A stretch of DNA of 64,000 nucleotides from Bacteroidota bacterium (GTDB lineage: Bacteria; Bacteroidota; Bacteroidia; AKYH767-A; 2013-40CM-41-45), in the NCBI GenBank assembly GCA_016720935.1, contig JADKJP010000001.1, forward strand, positions 6,300-70,299, read 5' to 3'. Of this stretch, positions 1 to 8,647 are shown one piece after another; within the stretch, counting starts at the first letter, position 1; each line of letters starts with the position of its first letter. The translations under genes and the position numbers were made by a program. The notes beneath the pieces are model-generated. The model was not told where the DNA came from, searched no databases, and was given only the letters and a program-made list of their open reading frames with translations.

Positions 1-1161
1 TTCCGTAACAACATAATGTACATGTGCACGTGTAGTTACAACACCGGCGCCTTGTTTCAGAAATGGAACGATTCGCGAAGTACCCTTGCGGGTTCTGGAT
101 GCAAGCGCGATGATTGGTTTTCCACCTTCAGATAATGCCGCACCACGCATAAAATCCATCTGTCCTCCAACTCCGGAATACTGATATGTTCCAATTGAAT
201 CTGAACAAATTTGTCCTGTGAGATCAATTTCAATACAGCTGTTAATGGCATGTACTTTAGGATTCTGACGAATCACAGAAACTTCGTTTACATAATCAAT
301 GTCATGAAAAGCGAAGGATGGATTGTCGTGCACATAATCATACAATCTTCTTGATCCCAGACAAAAACCGGTGACACTTCTGCCCGGATGTTTGACTTTG
401 AATTTATTGTTGATGACATCACTTTCGATCAGATCAATTACTCCGTCCGAGAACATCTCTGTGTGAATTCCAAGGTTTTTGTGATTTCCCAGGAAACTGA
501 GTACAGCATCGGGAATAGCGCCAATTCCCATTTGCAACGTCGCTTTATCCGGAATTAATTCCGCGATGTATTCACCAATTCTTTTTTCATCATCTGAAAC
601 CCGTTCTCCAAAAGTCATTTCGTGGATCGGTTCATCCGCATAAACAAGTGCGTGAAAGGCATCTACATGGATCATTCCGTCGCCATGTGTTCTTGGCATC
701 TGGGGGTTCACCTGAGCAATAACATGTGCTGAACGGTTTACAGCTGTACGGGCAATGTCAACAGAAACACCAAGGGAACAATAGCCGTGTTCGTCAGGAA
801 TGGATACCTGTACAATAGCGACATCCAACGGCAGAATGTTATTCCGAAACAGATCCGGAATCTCACTGAGAAACACCGGAACATAATCAGCCCGGCCATC
901 GTGAACGGCCTGTCGGATGGGTTCTGAGACAAATAATGAATTTGTATAAAAACTGTTCGCGTATTCCGGATTGGCTACCGGGAAATCACCTAGAACACTG
1001 ATACACACCAGTTCAACATTTCTGAGTTCGGGAGCTCTTTCCGCCAGCTTCTGTAACATGTAGGTTGGGGTAGCGGCACTTCCGTGTATGAATACGCGCT
1101 GACCACTTTTAATTACACGTAATGCCTCATCGGCTCTGGAATAAATATACCTGTCAATCAT
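1..1161 (-). CDS. Acetyl-CoA hydrolase / CoA-transferase family protein (3' end cut by window edge)
   Basis: The reading frame is open from an ATG at 1161 to the window edge: 387 codons, with the C-terminus missing. The protein resembles the acetyl-CoA hydrolase/4-hydroxybutyrate CoA-transferase family, which moves CoA between short-chain acids in the cytoplasm. Seen: an early GSAATP loop (residues ~28-33); INSCIEID around residue 311, where the family carries its catalytic Glu; and a GGQMDFMRGA CoA-binding motif soon after. Family members are about 430 residues, so roughly 40 are missing. The exact substrate (acetate, succinate, butyrate) cannot be told from sequence. It is followed on the same strand by the sulfur-relay cluster only in the sense of orientation; a 133-bp gap separates it from the rhodanese-thioredoxin gene. 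Confidence 0.88.
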   Translation of the reverse strand, partial: MIDRYIYSRADEALRVIKSGQRVFIHGSAATPTYMLQKLAERAPELRNVELVCISVLGDFPVANPEYANSFYTNSLFVSEPIRQAVHDGRADYVPVFLSEIPDLFRNNILPLDVAIVQVSIPDEHGYCSLGVSVDIARTAVNRSAHVIAQVNPQMPRTHGDGMIHVDAFHALVYADEPIHEMTFGERVSDDEKRIGEYIAELIPDKATLQMGIGAIPDAVLSFLGNHKNLGIHTEMFSDGVIDLIESDVINNKFKVKHPGRSVTGFCLGSRRLYDYVHDNPSFAFHDIDYVNEVSVIRQNPKVHAINSCIEIDLTGQICSDSIGTYQYSGVGGQMDFMRGAALSEGGKPIIALASRTRKGTSRIVPFLKQGAGVVTTRAHVHYVVTE

Positions 1162-1294
1162 AAATGACTATAATTTCGTGGTGCAAAGGAAAGAAAAGTT
1201 TGATTGCGCCAGGAAAAAATAAGTTGAAGAAATGAACTGTTAAAGAGTGAAAAATGTTCAATTAAAATCATGTCAGATGACATGAATCAGTGTT

Positions 1295-2044
1295 TTATAA
1301 TTTTGTTTCGTCTAAAAGCTTCTGTTTTTCAATGTATCCGTTATGCTTCCACAGCAGGTTGCCATTTTTATACAATTCAAGATATGGGATTGCATCAATG
1401 CCTTTGCTCTTCAGCAGATTTTTGTTTTTGTCAGCATCAATCAATAAAAGAATCATTTTATCCTTCTTTTCATTGGCAAGTGACTGCAGAACCGGCAACA
1501 TCTTTTTACAAGGTGCACACCATGTTGCATTGTAATCAACCAGAGTATATTTATCCGGTGAAAGTGATTTTTTAAAATCTTCAGGACTCATTCCCGGTTC
1601 ATTTGCAGCATCGTTCGCGCTTTCAACACTTTTGCCTGCAGCATTCCATTTCATCATTCCGCCTTCCATATTGTAAATTTCCCGGAATCCCATTTCAGCC
1701 ATCATAGTAGCGGCAGAGGAGGAGCGACCACCGGATAAACAATAAACAAATGTCGGTTTGCTTTTGTCAAGAGTACTGATAAGGGTCTTGAAATCAGAAC
1801 TTCTGAAATCCATATTCATGGCATGTTTCAGATGTCCGCCTTTGTATTCTTCCGGTGTTCTTACGTCTACAATCTGAATGTCATTTTTATTTTGTATCAA
1901 CAGATCATATGCAATAACGTTCAGATTTTTTAAAATCGGAGTGTTGCTTTGAGTCTTTGGAGCCTGTTTCTCTGCTGAATTTTGGGAGAATGATACAGTT
2001 GAAATAAAAACAAGCAGACTAAGAACAGATAAGAATTTTCTCAT
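1295..2044 (-). CDS. Exported rhodanese-thioredoxin fusion protein
   Basis: A 249-aa protein with an N-terminal signal peptide (hydrophobic residues ~4-19, ending SFSQ). A rhodanese domain (~40-135) has the active-site loop YCLSGGRSS with Cys102. A thioredoxin-like domain (~150-249) carries WCAPC at 175-179. Rhodaneses carry sulfane sulfur on the loop Cys as a persulfide and thioredoxins reduce such bonds, so the fusion could load and discharge sulfur in one periplasmic protein (inference). It is the last gene of a minus-strand sulfur cluster, and its ATG overlaps the OsmC stop codon (ATGA), which suggests translational coupling. The domain calls are secure; the physiological partner is unknown. 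Confidence 0.88.
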   Translation of the reverse strand: MRKFLSVLSLLVFISTVSFSQNSAEKQAPKTQSNTPILKNLNVIAYDLLIQNKNDIQIVDVRTPEEYKGGHLKHAMNMDFRSSDFKTLISTLDKSKPTFVYCLSGGRSSSAATMMAEMGFREIYNMEGGMMKWNAAGKSVESANDAANEPGMSPEDFKKSLSPDKYTLVDYNATWCAPCKKMLPVLQSLANEKKDKMILLLIDADKNKNLLKSKGIDAIPYLELYKNGNLLWKHNGYIEKQKLLDETKL

Positions 2045-2486
2045 ATGGTTTCAGGAACGAGTATTGTTGGGTTGAATATTATTTTTGATTTAACTGAATT
2101 AGAAATCAAACAGGCAGCTTCAGATTTTTGAAGTATTCGTAATGCTTTTTCCGGATCAGTGCTTTTAGCAATCGAAAGTTTTGGCATCAGTTCAACTTCC
2201 GATATCATAAATTTACCATCGACTATTTCCAATTTCCCTTTGCTGCGGATTCAAAACTAAGAAATTCCAATTTAGAATTTTCAGCAATGGCCAGAAAGGT
2301 TGTCATCAGACAGGAATTGACGGCAGCGACAAGCAAATGTTCCGGAGACCAGATTCCCGGCATTCCCTTTGCGAATTCCGGAGGTGTCGCGACTTCTATG
2401 GAAGTAGTCAGCACCGGCGAATTCATAGTTCCTTTGCGATCCGAATCCCATTTCAAATTTACATCATAATAATGAACCTTTTCCAT
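2041..2486 (-). CDS. OsmC family protein, interrupted by a 1-base frameshift
   Basis: Two overlapping frames together make one OsmC/Ohr-like protein of ~148 aa. The N-terminal part (from ATG 2486) holds PEHLLVAAVNSCLMTTF, with the family's conserved first Cys. The C-terminal part, in another frame, continues LEIVDGKFM and has a second Cys near EAACLIS. The frames change around 2230-2240, in a GGGAAA stretch; one extra base there restores a continuous protein, and the span of 446 nt is one short of a multiple of three. OsmC proteins are cytoplasmic dimers that use two cysteines to reduce organic hydroperoxides. Here the cluster context points to thiol/persulfide chemistry. The indel may be a consensus error or a real mutation. 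Confidence 0.8.
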
Positions 2487-2492
2487 AGTCTT

Positions 2493-2789
2493 TTAATTAA
2501 ATTTTGAGAGGATATTGGTAAGATGATCGGCTGGTACAACACCGGATTGACGCCATTTTATTTCTCCGTTTTGAAATAAAATCAGCGTAGGCACTCCCTG
2601 GATGTGATACATTCCCGCGGCACCAGGATTTTTATCCACATCAACTTTGATGATTGTAACCCTGTCGCCGACATTGGATTTTACCTGCTCCAGGATCGGG
2701 GCCATCATTTTACATGGACCACACCATTCTGCGGAAAAGTCGACCAGTACGGGTTTTCCGGAACTGATTAATTCTTGAAAGGATGACAT
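2493..2789 (-). CDS. trxA: Thioredoxin
   Basis: A 98-aa thioredoxin, close to the minimal family length. The canonical WCGPC motif is at residues 22-26, followed by KMMAPILEQ, and the cis-Pro segment is GVPTLILF. It has no signal peptide, so it should act in the cytoplasm as a general disulfide or persulfide reductant. It sits 37 bp downstream of the small membrane-protein gene and 6 bp upstream of the OsmC gene on the same strand, consistent with one transcript. The organism probably has another housekeeping thioredoxin, so this copy may be dedicated to the sulfur cluster (inference). Confidence 0.93.
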   Translation of the reverse strand: MSSFQELISSGKPVLVDFSAEWCGPCKMMAPILEQVKSNVGDRVTIIKVDVDKNPGAAGMYHIQGVPTLILFQNGEIKWRQSGVVPADHLTNILSKFN

Positions 2790-2825
2790 TTTATTTTGGT
2801 TTTATATCTCTAACCTGAGCTAAAT

Positions 2826-3113
2826 TCAGGAGCGAGAATTTTGTTTTATAGATTCTGAAGGTTTCGATTTTATTTCCACGAATTCAGTAATACTGTTTTG
2901 TGAGGAATTTTTCGGATTGGGATCAGTTGTACATCCACTCACACCGCAACATCCGGTATTGGTTATTGCCTGATAGAACAACAATGCACCAAATAAACCC
3001 GACAAGGAATCTTTGTAGACAATTCCCTGAATCAGCAGGGAAGTTCCCAAACCAAAGCGTATCCAGCGAACCAGGTTCCAGGCAGCAAGTGATCGTACAA
3101 GAGAATTAATCAT
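2826..3113 (-). CDS. Small Cys-rich membrane protein, DUF2892-like
   Basis: A 95-aa protein with one or two short membrane helices (~18-32 and ~38-52), then a cysteine cluster TGCCGVSGC (Cys55, 56, 61) and a polar Ser/Lys-rich tail. The arrangement resembles the DUF2892 membrane module fused or neighbouring to rhodaneses in YgaP-like proteins. Its start overlaps the stop of the upstream rhodanese gene by four bases, so the two are probably co-translated. A membrane protein with a Cys pair beside rhodanese and thioredoxin genes could pass sulfane sulfur or electrons at the membrane; that is inference. The family assignment is by pattern only. Confidence 0.7.
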   Translation of the reverse strand: MINSLVRSLAAWNLVRWIRFGLGTSLLIQGIVYKDSLSGLFGALLFYQAITNTGCCGVSGCTTDPNPKNSSQNSITEFVEIKSKPSESIKQNSRS

Positions 3114-3424
3114 TTGAAATACTTTTTTAAACTAACCCAGCTTCCGGCATTGTGTACATGCACAAATCCTTTTGACTTCAAAATGTGTCGGGCGGAAGAG
3201 CTACGCATTCCGGAAGCACAACAGGTGAGAATTTGTTTTTCCTTATCCACTTTTGATAATTGTCCCGGCAAATTGTTCAACGGGATATTCAGCGATCCTT
3301 TGATGTGACCGGATCTGAATTCATCCGGTGTTCTTACATCTACGATGATGGCGCCGTTCTGAATCCATTCATGGACATTTACAGATGGACTGATTCCGAA
3401 AGCTTTTTTGAGGAGAGAGAGCAT
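3110..3424 (-). CDS. Single-domain rhodanese
   Basis: A 104-aa rhodanese-like domain protein. Seen: IIVDVRTPDEFRSGHIKGSLNIP, typical of the fold, and the active loop CCASGMRS with the predicted persulfide-carrying Cys69 preceded by Cys68. No signal peptide; cytoplasmic. Its stop overlaps the start of the DUF2892-like gene. It differs from the neighbouring 93-aa rhodanese but shares the same CCASG loop, so the two are probably paralogs. Likely a sulfurtransferase that moves sulfur to a partner in the same operon. Confidence 0.9.
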   Translation of the reverse strand: MLSLLKKAFGISPSVNVHEWIQNGAIIVDVRTPDEFRSGHIKGSLNIPLNNLPGQLSKVDKEKQILTCCASGMRSSSARHILKSKGFVHVHNAGSWVSLKKYFK

Positions 3425-3435
3425 GATTTAGTAAG

Positions 3436-3522
3436 GTGTGAGGTATGGTATGAGTGTGAAGTGTGTGTGAAGTGTGTAGTGTGAAGTGTGTAGAGTGAAG
3501 TGTGTAGTGTGTATAGTGATGA
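3436..3522. repeat. GT-rich degenerate tandem repeat
   Basis: A run of imperfect GTGTGAAGTGTGTA units fills the gap between two rhodanese genes. Units vary by single substitutions and in length. It does not code and has no dyad symmetry. It may be a slippage-prone spacer; no known function. Confidence 0.7.
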
Positions 3523-3531
3523 TAATTCTTT

Positions 3532-3813
3532 TTATTTTGAATGTTGTAAATAGTTTACATCAAGCCATGAGCCTGCGTTGTGACAAGGGATGTCAATTGA
3601 ATTTAGATAATCGGCAACCATGCCACTTCTGTTGCCACTGGCGCAACAAAGAATCAGATTTTTCATTTTTTTCAATTCTTCAATTCGTTCTTCTATTTCG
3701 TCCATAGGTATGTTAATACTACCCGCTACATGTCCACCCATAAATTCAAGTGAAGAACGAACGTCAACTACTGTGGCATTGCCATTACGGAGTTCCTGAA
3801 TTAGTTTTTCCAT
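3532..3813 (-). CDS. Single-domain rhodanese
   Basis: A 93-aa rhodanese-like protein with VVDVRSSLEFMGGHVAGSINIP and the loop CCASGNRSGM (Cys56, Cys57). Cytoplasmic by lack of a signal. It is the first gene of the sulfur cluster, directly downstream of the Crp/Fnr-type regulator on the same strand. The GT-rich repeat separates it from the second rhodanese. Two small rhodaneses plus a rhodanese-thioredoxin fusion within 2.5 kb is a strong local concentration of sulfur-carrier domains. Confidence 0.9.
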   Translation of the reverse strand: MEKLIQELRNGNATVVDVRSSLEFMGGHVAGSINIPMDEIEERIEELKKMKNLILCCASGNRSGMVADYLNSIDIPCHNAGSWLDVNYLQHSK

Positions 3814-3948
3814 TTAGATATCTGCTTATTTTTATGCAAATGTCGGGACAAGCAACCGCTGTCCATGTGACAATTGTTGGATAAATCATAAAAATTGAAT
3901 GGAGAGAATTAAAAAAGCAGAATTTCTATAATTGAAATGCAGAAACTG

Positions 3949-4565
3949 TCAATCGACCAGGAGTTCGATGGTGTTTCTTCCCAGAATAACCATCTTTTTT
4001 CTTCCATGGTTCTTAAAAGCCGGGATACAACTTCTCTGTGAGTATGCAATTCATCCGCGATTTCCTGGTGTGTAATGTATAAAGCTTTGGTATTCACAGC
4101 TTTTGCTCTTTGTTGCAGATAATGAAGAAGTTGCTTGTCAAGATTGTTAAAAGCAATCATGTCAATCACATTCAACAATTCGGAAAACCGGTTTCCGTAC
4201 GTTGTATTAATAAAGGAACGCCATTCCGGGTATTTGAACCAGTCTTCGATTTGCTGTACAGGAATCAGCAGGATTTCTGTTTTGTCCTCAGCAATCGCTT
4301 TCACCATACTCTTTTTCCCGGTCTGACAACAATTGAGCGCCATGGCACAGGTTTGTCCGGGATACAAATGATACAGAAATACCTCTTTGCCATCAGGATC
4401 CTGGCGTACAATACGCAGGACACCGGATTGTACAATCGGAATGAACTGAATTGCATCGCCTGTTTCCATCAGGATGTCATCCTTTTCCAGTTGCTTGTGC
4501 TTTGAATATTTTTCAATATCAATTACAAGAGAGGCATCTTTAAAGAGGGTGGAGCTGATGGTCAT
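3949..4565 (-). CDS. Crp/Fnr family transcriptional regulator (frameshift near C-terminus)
   Basis: A cyclic-nucleotide-binding-like domain (~15-125) is followed by a Crp-type helix-turn-helix (THQEIADELHTHREVVSRLLRTMEE). I chose the ATG at 4565 (MTISSTLF), not the in-frame start at 4712: the extra 49 residues overlap mnmE and look unlike the family. As read, the frame runs past the expected end to 3909. One additional base in the A-run near 3990 restores the ending MVILGRNTIELLVD with a stop at 3949, giving ~205 aa. Cys73, Cys79 and Cys80 lie in the sensory domain (TCAMALNCC). It lies immediately upstream of the rhodanese cluster and may regulate it in response to redox or sulfur state (inference). 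Confidence 0.87.
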
Positions 4566-4620
4566 TGTTTTCTGAAATGTATTTGAAATCAAATTGAAAT
4601 TGAAATGTAATGTGAACGTA

Positions 4621-6022
4621 TCACTTCCCGATACAAAACTTCGAAAAAATATTCTCCAGCAAATCGTCTGTAGAAATCTGCCCGGTAATTTCTCCAAGAT
4701 AATGCAATGCAATTCTCAGGTCGCCTGCAATAAAATCGTTGGTTATCTTATTCGATAAACCTTCATGAACCCTTTCAAGAGCTTCTGCAGTTTTGCGTAA
4801 TGCATCGGCATGACGAATGTTTGAAATGGTAGTATCCGTTCCTTTCAGATTTCCGGTTTGGAATTGATCTCTCAGAAAAGTAGCCAGCGCATGGACATTT
4901 TTTTTCTCCTTCGCGGAAATGAACATGGTTCCGGGAACTGATTTGTAATCCTGAATCACTTGCTCAGGATCATGTCCGTCAATCTTATTGGCAACCGGGA
5001 TTAATCGAAAATCGGGAGCAAGATGTGTGCGAAGATCATTCAATTCATTCTGAACTTCAAGCGCATCGGTTTCGTGAATGTCAAATAAATAAAGGATGAT
5101 CGGACTTTGTTTTATTTTCTCATAGGTCTTTTGTACACCGATGCGTTCAATGGTGTCGGTTGTTTCACGAATACCTGCTGTATCAATGAATCGAAATTTA
5201 ATGCCGCCAAGAACAATTTCTTCTTCGATAGTATCCCGTGTAGTTCCCGCTATTTCGCTGACGATCGCACGTTCTTCGTTCAGCAAGGCATTCAATAAAG
5301 TACTTTTCCCGACATTTGGTTTACCAGCAATCACAACAGGAATTCCGGTACGAATAACATTTCCAAGCTCGAAGGACTCAATGAGTGTATGAATGGTCTT
5401 TAATAGTTTATTCACGGTATTCATGAGCTCGTTGCGGGAAGCAAATTCAACATCTTCCTCAGCAAAATCCAATTCAAGTTCAAGCAAAGAGGCAAAATGG
5501 ATGAGCTCTTCCCGAAGTTTTTTTATTTCTCCTGAAAAACCACCACGCATTTGTTGTAAAGCCAGTTGATGAGAAAAACCTGAATCGGATGCGATCAGAT
5601 CCGCGACAGCTTCGGCTTGCGACAAATCCATTTTGCCATTCAAGAAGGCGCGTAAAGTAAATTCTCCAGGCTGAGCATGACGAACACCCTTTTTTAGGAA
5701 AGAAGAGACAATTTGTTGCTGAATATAAGGGAGAGCCATGGCAGGAAATCTCAATGGTATCATCCCCTGTATAAGAATGAGGGCCTTTGAATACAGATAC
5801 CAGCACTTCGTCTAAAACTAAGTCTTCACTTTCCAGAATGCCAAAATGAAGGCTGTGAGATGCTGCTTGCGTGAGGTGCAGTGATTTCTTTTTCAGGGAT
5901 TTGAATTGCCTGGAAACAATCTCAATACAGCCCGTACCGGATAGGCGTATAATCGCGATTGCTCCTGTTCCGGGCGCGGTGGCGATTGCAATAATCGGGT
6001 CTGTTCTGTTGATTGTGTACAT
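4621..6022 (-). CDS. mnmE: tRNA modification GTPase MnmE (single frameshift)
   Basis: MnmE works with MnmG to build the 5-(carboxy)aminomethyl group on wobble U34 of several tRNAs. Start at 6022 (MYTINRTDP); the N-terminal folate-binding part lies in one frame and the rest in another. The frames meet near 5740, at SCHGSP / PYIQQQIV, where one base too many in CTCCCTTA breaks the gene. The G domain shows GKPNVGKST, DTAGIR and NKID. The C-terminus ends SKFCIGK, with the catalytic Cys. Corrected length is ~466 aa, normal for the family. An essentially housekeeping gene with a homopolymer-type indel suggests a consensus error. Confidence 0.93.
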
Positions 6023-6190
6023 GTTGAAAAAGAGACCAAATTTATCCAAATTCCAATGAACTCTTCCTAAAAAAAGCTCTATTTTCGCAGTGCTTCAAAA
6101 GCCTGGAAATTGAATCAGGGACATCTTACCTTCGTTCGAATTATCCAAAGCATAAATAGGGACGGGGGACTGGGGGCGAGGAACGTTTCT

Positions 6191-6252
6191 CTAGCCACTA
6201 ACCACTAAGCTCTAACCACTAAGCTCTAACAACTAATAACCAACAACTAATA
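6191..6252. repeat. Degenerate CTAA-type tandem repeat upstream of sucD
   Basis: Imperfect units of the form CACTAAGCTCTAAC and AACTAATAACC run up to within ~9 bases of the sucD start codon. The same unit type occurs before fabG (7221-7270) and, on the other strand, after the S9 peptidase (10711-10771). It may form an unstructured A/C-rich leader; function unknown. Confidence 0.75.
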
Positions 6253-6260
6253 CCCATCCA

Positions 6261-7142
6261 ATGAGTGTTCTCGTCAACAAAGCAAGCAAAATTATTGTTC
6301 AGGGTTTCACAGGAAGTGAAGGCACTTTCCATGCGACTCAGATGATTGAATATGGTACAAATGTAGTAGGAGGAGTAACTCCGGGAAAAGGAGGAACCAC
6401 TCATCTTGATCGTCCGGTATTCAATACAGTTGCTGACGCCGTTAAAAATACAGGAGCTGACGTTTCCATTGTGTTTGTTCCACCGGCTTTTGCCGCGGAC
6501 GCGATAATGGAAGCTGCAGAAGCAGGGATTCGTTTGATTGTTACCATCACTGAAGGTATCCCGACGAAGGATATGATCATGGTGAAAGAATATTTAAAAG
6601 ATAAAAACACTCGCCTCATCGGACCCAATTGTCCGGGTGTAATTACTGCCGGTGAATGTAAAGTTGGTATTATGCCCGGCTTTGTATTTAAGCCAGGAAA
6701 AATTGGTATCGTTTCTAAATCCGGAACGTTGACGTATGAAGCAGCTGATCAGGTAGTGAAAGCAGGCCTGGGAATTTCTACTGCTATTGGAATTGGCGGA
6801 GATCCAATCATTGGCACTACAACAAAAGAAGCAGTTGAACTTTTTATGAATGATCCGGAGACTGAAGGAATCATCATGATCGGTGAAATTGGTGGAAGTC
6901 TGGAAGCCGAGGCTGCAAAGTGGATTAAAGCTAACGGAACAAAACCTGTAGTAGGATTTATCGCAGGACAAACAGCTCCTCCGGGTAGACGTATGGGTCA
7001 TGCCGGTGCGATCATTGGTGGTGCCGACGATACCGCCGCTGCTAAAATGAAAATCATGCGTGAATGTGGAATTACTGTTGTCGATTCTCCCGCTGTTATT
7101 GGATTGACCATGGCATCTGTATTGAAGAAAATACCGGCTTGA
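6261..7142 (+). CDS. sucD: Succinyl-CoA synthetase (ligase) alpha subunit
   Basis: A 293-aa TCA-cycle enzyme subunit. It forms succinate and NTP from succinyl-CoA with the beta subunit, which is not in this window. Seen: an N-terminal CoA-binding Rossmann fold (IVQGFTGSEGTFH), GPNCPGVI, the KSGTLTYE segment, and the phosphorylated His in GHAGAIIGG (His247). Length matches the family. The start follows the CTAA-type repeat. Convincing throughout, with no frameshift. Confidence 0.96.
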   Translation: MSVLVNKASKIIVQGFTGSEGTFHATQMIEYGTNVVGGVTPGKGGTTHLDRPVFNTVADAVKNTGADVSIVFVPPAFAADAIMEAAEAGIRLIVTITEGIPTKDMIMVKEYLKDKNTRLIGPNCPGVITAGECKVGIMPGFVFKPGKIGIVSKSGTLTYEAADQVVKAGLGISTAIGIGGDPIIGTTTKEAVELFMNDPETEGIIMIGEIGGSLEAEAAKWIKANGTKPVVGFIAGQTAPPGRRMGHAGAIIGGADDTAAAKMKIMRECGITVVDSPAVIGLTMASVLKKIPA

Positions 7143-7212
7143 TTGAGTTATTAAGTTATTAAGTTATTGAGTTATTAAGTTATTGAGTTATTAAGTTATT
7201 GAGTTATTGAGT
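7143..7212. repeat. 8-bp tandem repeat (TTATTAAG/TTATTGAG)
   Basis: About eight copies of an octamer alternating TTATTAAG and TTATTGAG start directly after the sucD stop codon. Non-coding, with no inverted repeat. It could be a slippage-generated spacer. Confidence 0.8.
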
Positions 7213-7220
7213 GTATTTGG

Positions 7221-7270
7221 TTCTAATCACTAACAACTAATCACTAATCACTAATCACTAACAACTAACA
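7221..7270. repeat. CTAATCA-type repeat upstream of fabG
   Basis: Consecutive CTAATCA and CTAACAA units end four bases before the fabG ATG. Same sequence family as the arrays at 6191 and 10711. Confidence 0.78.
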
Positions 7271-7273
7271 AAA

Positions 7274-8023
7274 ATGGTAAAACTACTCCAGGGAAAAACT
7301 GCACTTATTACCGGTGCTTCTAAAGGGATTGGAAGGGGAATTGCAATCACGTTGGCGCAACATGGTGCTAATGTAGCTTTCACCTATTTGTCTTCAGTAG
7401 AAAAAGGTTTGGCATTGGAGCAGGAATTGCAGCAGTTTGGCGTAAAAGCCAAAGGATACCGTTCGGATGCAGCCGATATGAAAGCTGCCGAAGAATTGGT
7501 GAATGGAGTAGTCACCGAGTTTGGGGCATTGGATATTGTTGTCAATAATGCCGGTATAACCCGTGATGGCTTGTTGATGCGAATGACAGAGGAGAATTTT
7601 AATGAAGTGATCCGGACGAATTTGAATTCCGTTTTTAACATCACAAAGGCCTGTCAGCGACAAATGCTGAAGCAAAGAAGCGGTAGCATTATCAACATCA
7701 GTAGTGTAGTGGGAGTGAAAGGAAATGCAGGACAGGCGAATTATGCAGCATCCAAAGCCGGAATTATCGGATTTACAAAATCAATCGCGTTGGAACTGGG
7801 ATCCAGAAATATTCGTTGCAATGCAATTGCTCCCGGTTTTATTGAAACAGAGATGACAGCCGTCCTGGCCGAAGAAACTGTAAAACAATGGAGAGAAGCT
7901 ATTCCACTTAAACGTGGCGGAACACCTGCTGACGTGGCAAATGCAGTGGTGTTCTTAGCGTCGGATATGTCGGCTTACATCACCGGTCAGGTGTTGAATG
8001 TAGATGGTGGCATGCTCACCTGA
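7274..8023 (+). CDS. fabG: 3-oxoacyl-[acyl-carrier-protein] reductase (SDR family)
   Basis: A 249-aa short-chain dehydrogenase of the FabG type, which reduces 3-ketoacyl-ACP with NADPH in fatty-acid elongation. Seen: the cofactor motif TGASKGIG, NNAG, the catalytic Ser in INISSVVG, YAASK with Tyr/Lys, and the C-terminal ITGQVLNVDGGM. The typical RxxxRC-like FabG pattern (LGSRNIRCNAIAPGFIETEM) favours FabG over other SDRs. It is preceded by the repeat array and is not in a fab operon here. Confidence 0.93.
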   Translation: MVKLLQGKTALITGASKGIGRGIAITLAQHGANVAFTYLSSVEKGLALEQELQQFGVKAKGYRSDAADMKAAEELVNGVVTEFGALDIVVNNAGITRDGLLMRMTEENFNEVIRTNLNSVFNITKACQRQMLKQRSGSIINISSVVGVKGNAGQANYAASKAGIIGFTKSIALELGSRNIRCNAIAPGFIETEMTAVLAEETVKQWREAIPLKRGGTPADVANAVVFLASDMSAYITGQVLNVDGGMLT

Positions 8024-8029
8024 TCAGCA

Positions 8030-8545
8030 TCAGAAACACAGATCAATTTTGTCAAGGTCTTTAGCATACATCTGCAATTTAAAAACCTTGTGATCAGGAT
8101 CAAGCCACACCAATAAATACCCGTAGAACTTTTTATAGAAAAACACCGTTTGCATTGGTGATCCGTCAAATTCCTGCACGTCGGTTACCCGCACAGGTTC
8201 TCCCAGGACAGACTGAACATATTCTTCATCGTGTCCAAACAATTGATAATTGATGGAACCGATAAATCCTTTCCGGAATTCAAAATAATCGTTGTCGACG
8301 TAAGCAGCAAAGTTCAACCTGTCATAGACCAGACCGGCGCCGCATTTTGAATCTTCTCCTGCCTGTAATTCTTCTGAATAACAGGGCAAGTACTTTTTCA
8401 AAGAATCAATATGGGCATCCGGCTTCAATTTATTAACGAAACCGGAATCCAGGTCAGCTTTTAAAGTATCACATACTACTTTATCCTTTTGAGCGGCAAC
8501 CCATAAAGGAAGTAAAAACAGAAATAACAGGAAGTTTGATTTCAT
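8030..8545 (-). CDS. Exported protein of unknown function
   Basis: A 171-aa protein with a clear signal peptide (NFLLFLFLLPLWVAAQ). The mature part has four Cys (VCDTL, PCYSE, KCGAG and a terminal LCF), which could form disulfides in the periplasm. It is convergent with fabG and divergent from the S9 peptidase gene, with about 100 bp between the two start codons. I recognise no family. The C-terminal half has alternating aromatic/charged strands, perhaps a small beta fold. Confidence 0.7.
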   Translation of the reverse strand: MKSNFLLFLFLLPLWVAAQKDKVVCDTLKADLDSGFVNKLKPDAHIDSLKKYLPCYSEELQAGEDSKCGAGLVYDRLNFAAYVDNDYFEFRKGFIGSINYQLFGHDEEYVQSVLGEPVRVTDVQEFDGSPMQTVFFYKKFYGYLLVWLDPDHKVFKLQMYAKDLDKIDLCF

Positions 8546-8647
8546 AAACCGGCATTTTTATCAGGTTGTAAAGATAAACTTTGTTCTCTTTCCTTGTATT
8601 GGGGAAAATCAACAGAGTTTCTAACTTCGCATGGTAAATTTACTACT

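Noticed and set aside
1270..1575. 101-aa plus ORF opposite the rhodanese-thioredoxin gene
   Set aside because: Shadow of the fusion gene's thioredoxin domain; no plus-strand context.
3909..3948. Extended C-terminus of the Crp-like regulator
   Set aside because: Read-through after the A-run indel; the shifted frame gives the family-typical ending at 3949.
7141..7270. Repeat arrays as a possible CRISPR
   Set aside because: Units of 7-8 bp with no unique spacers and no cas genes anywhere in the window.
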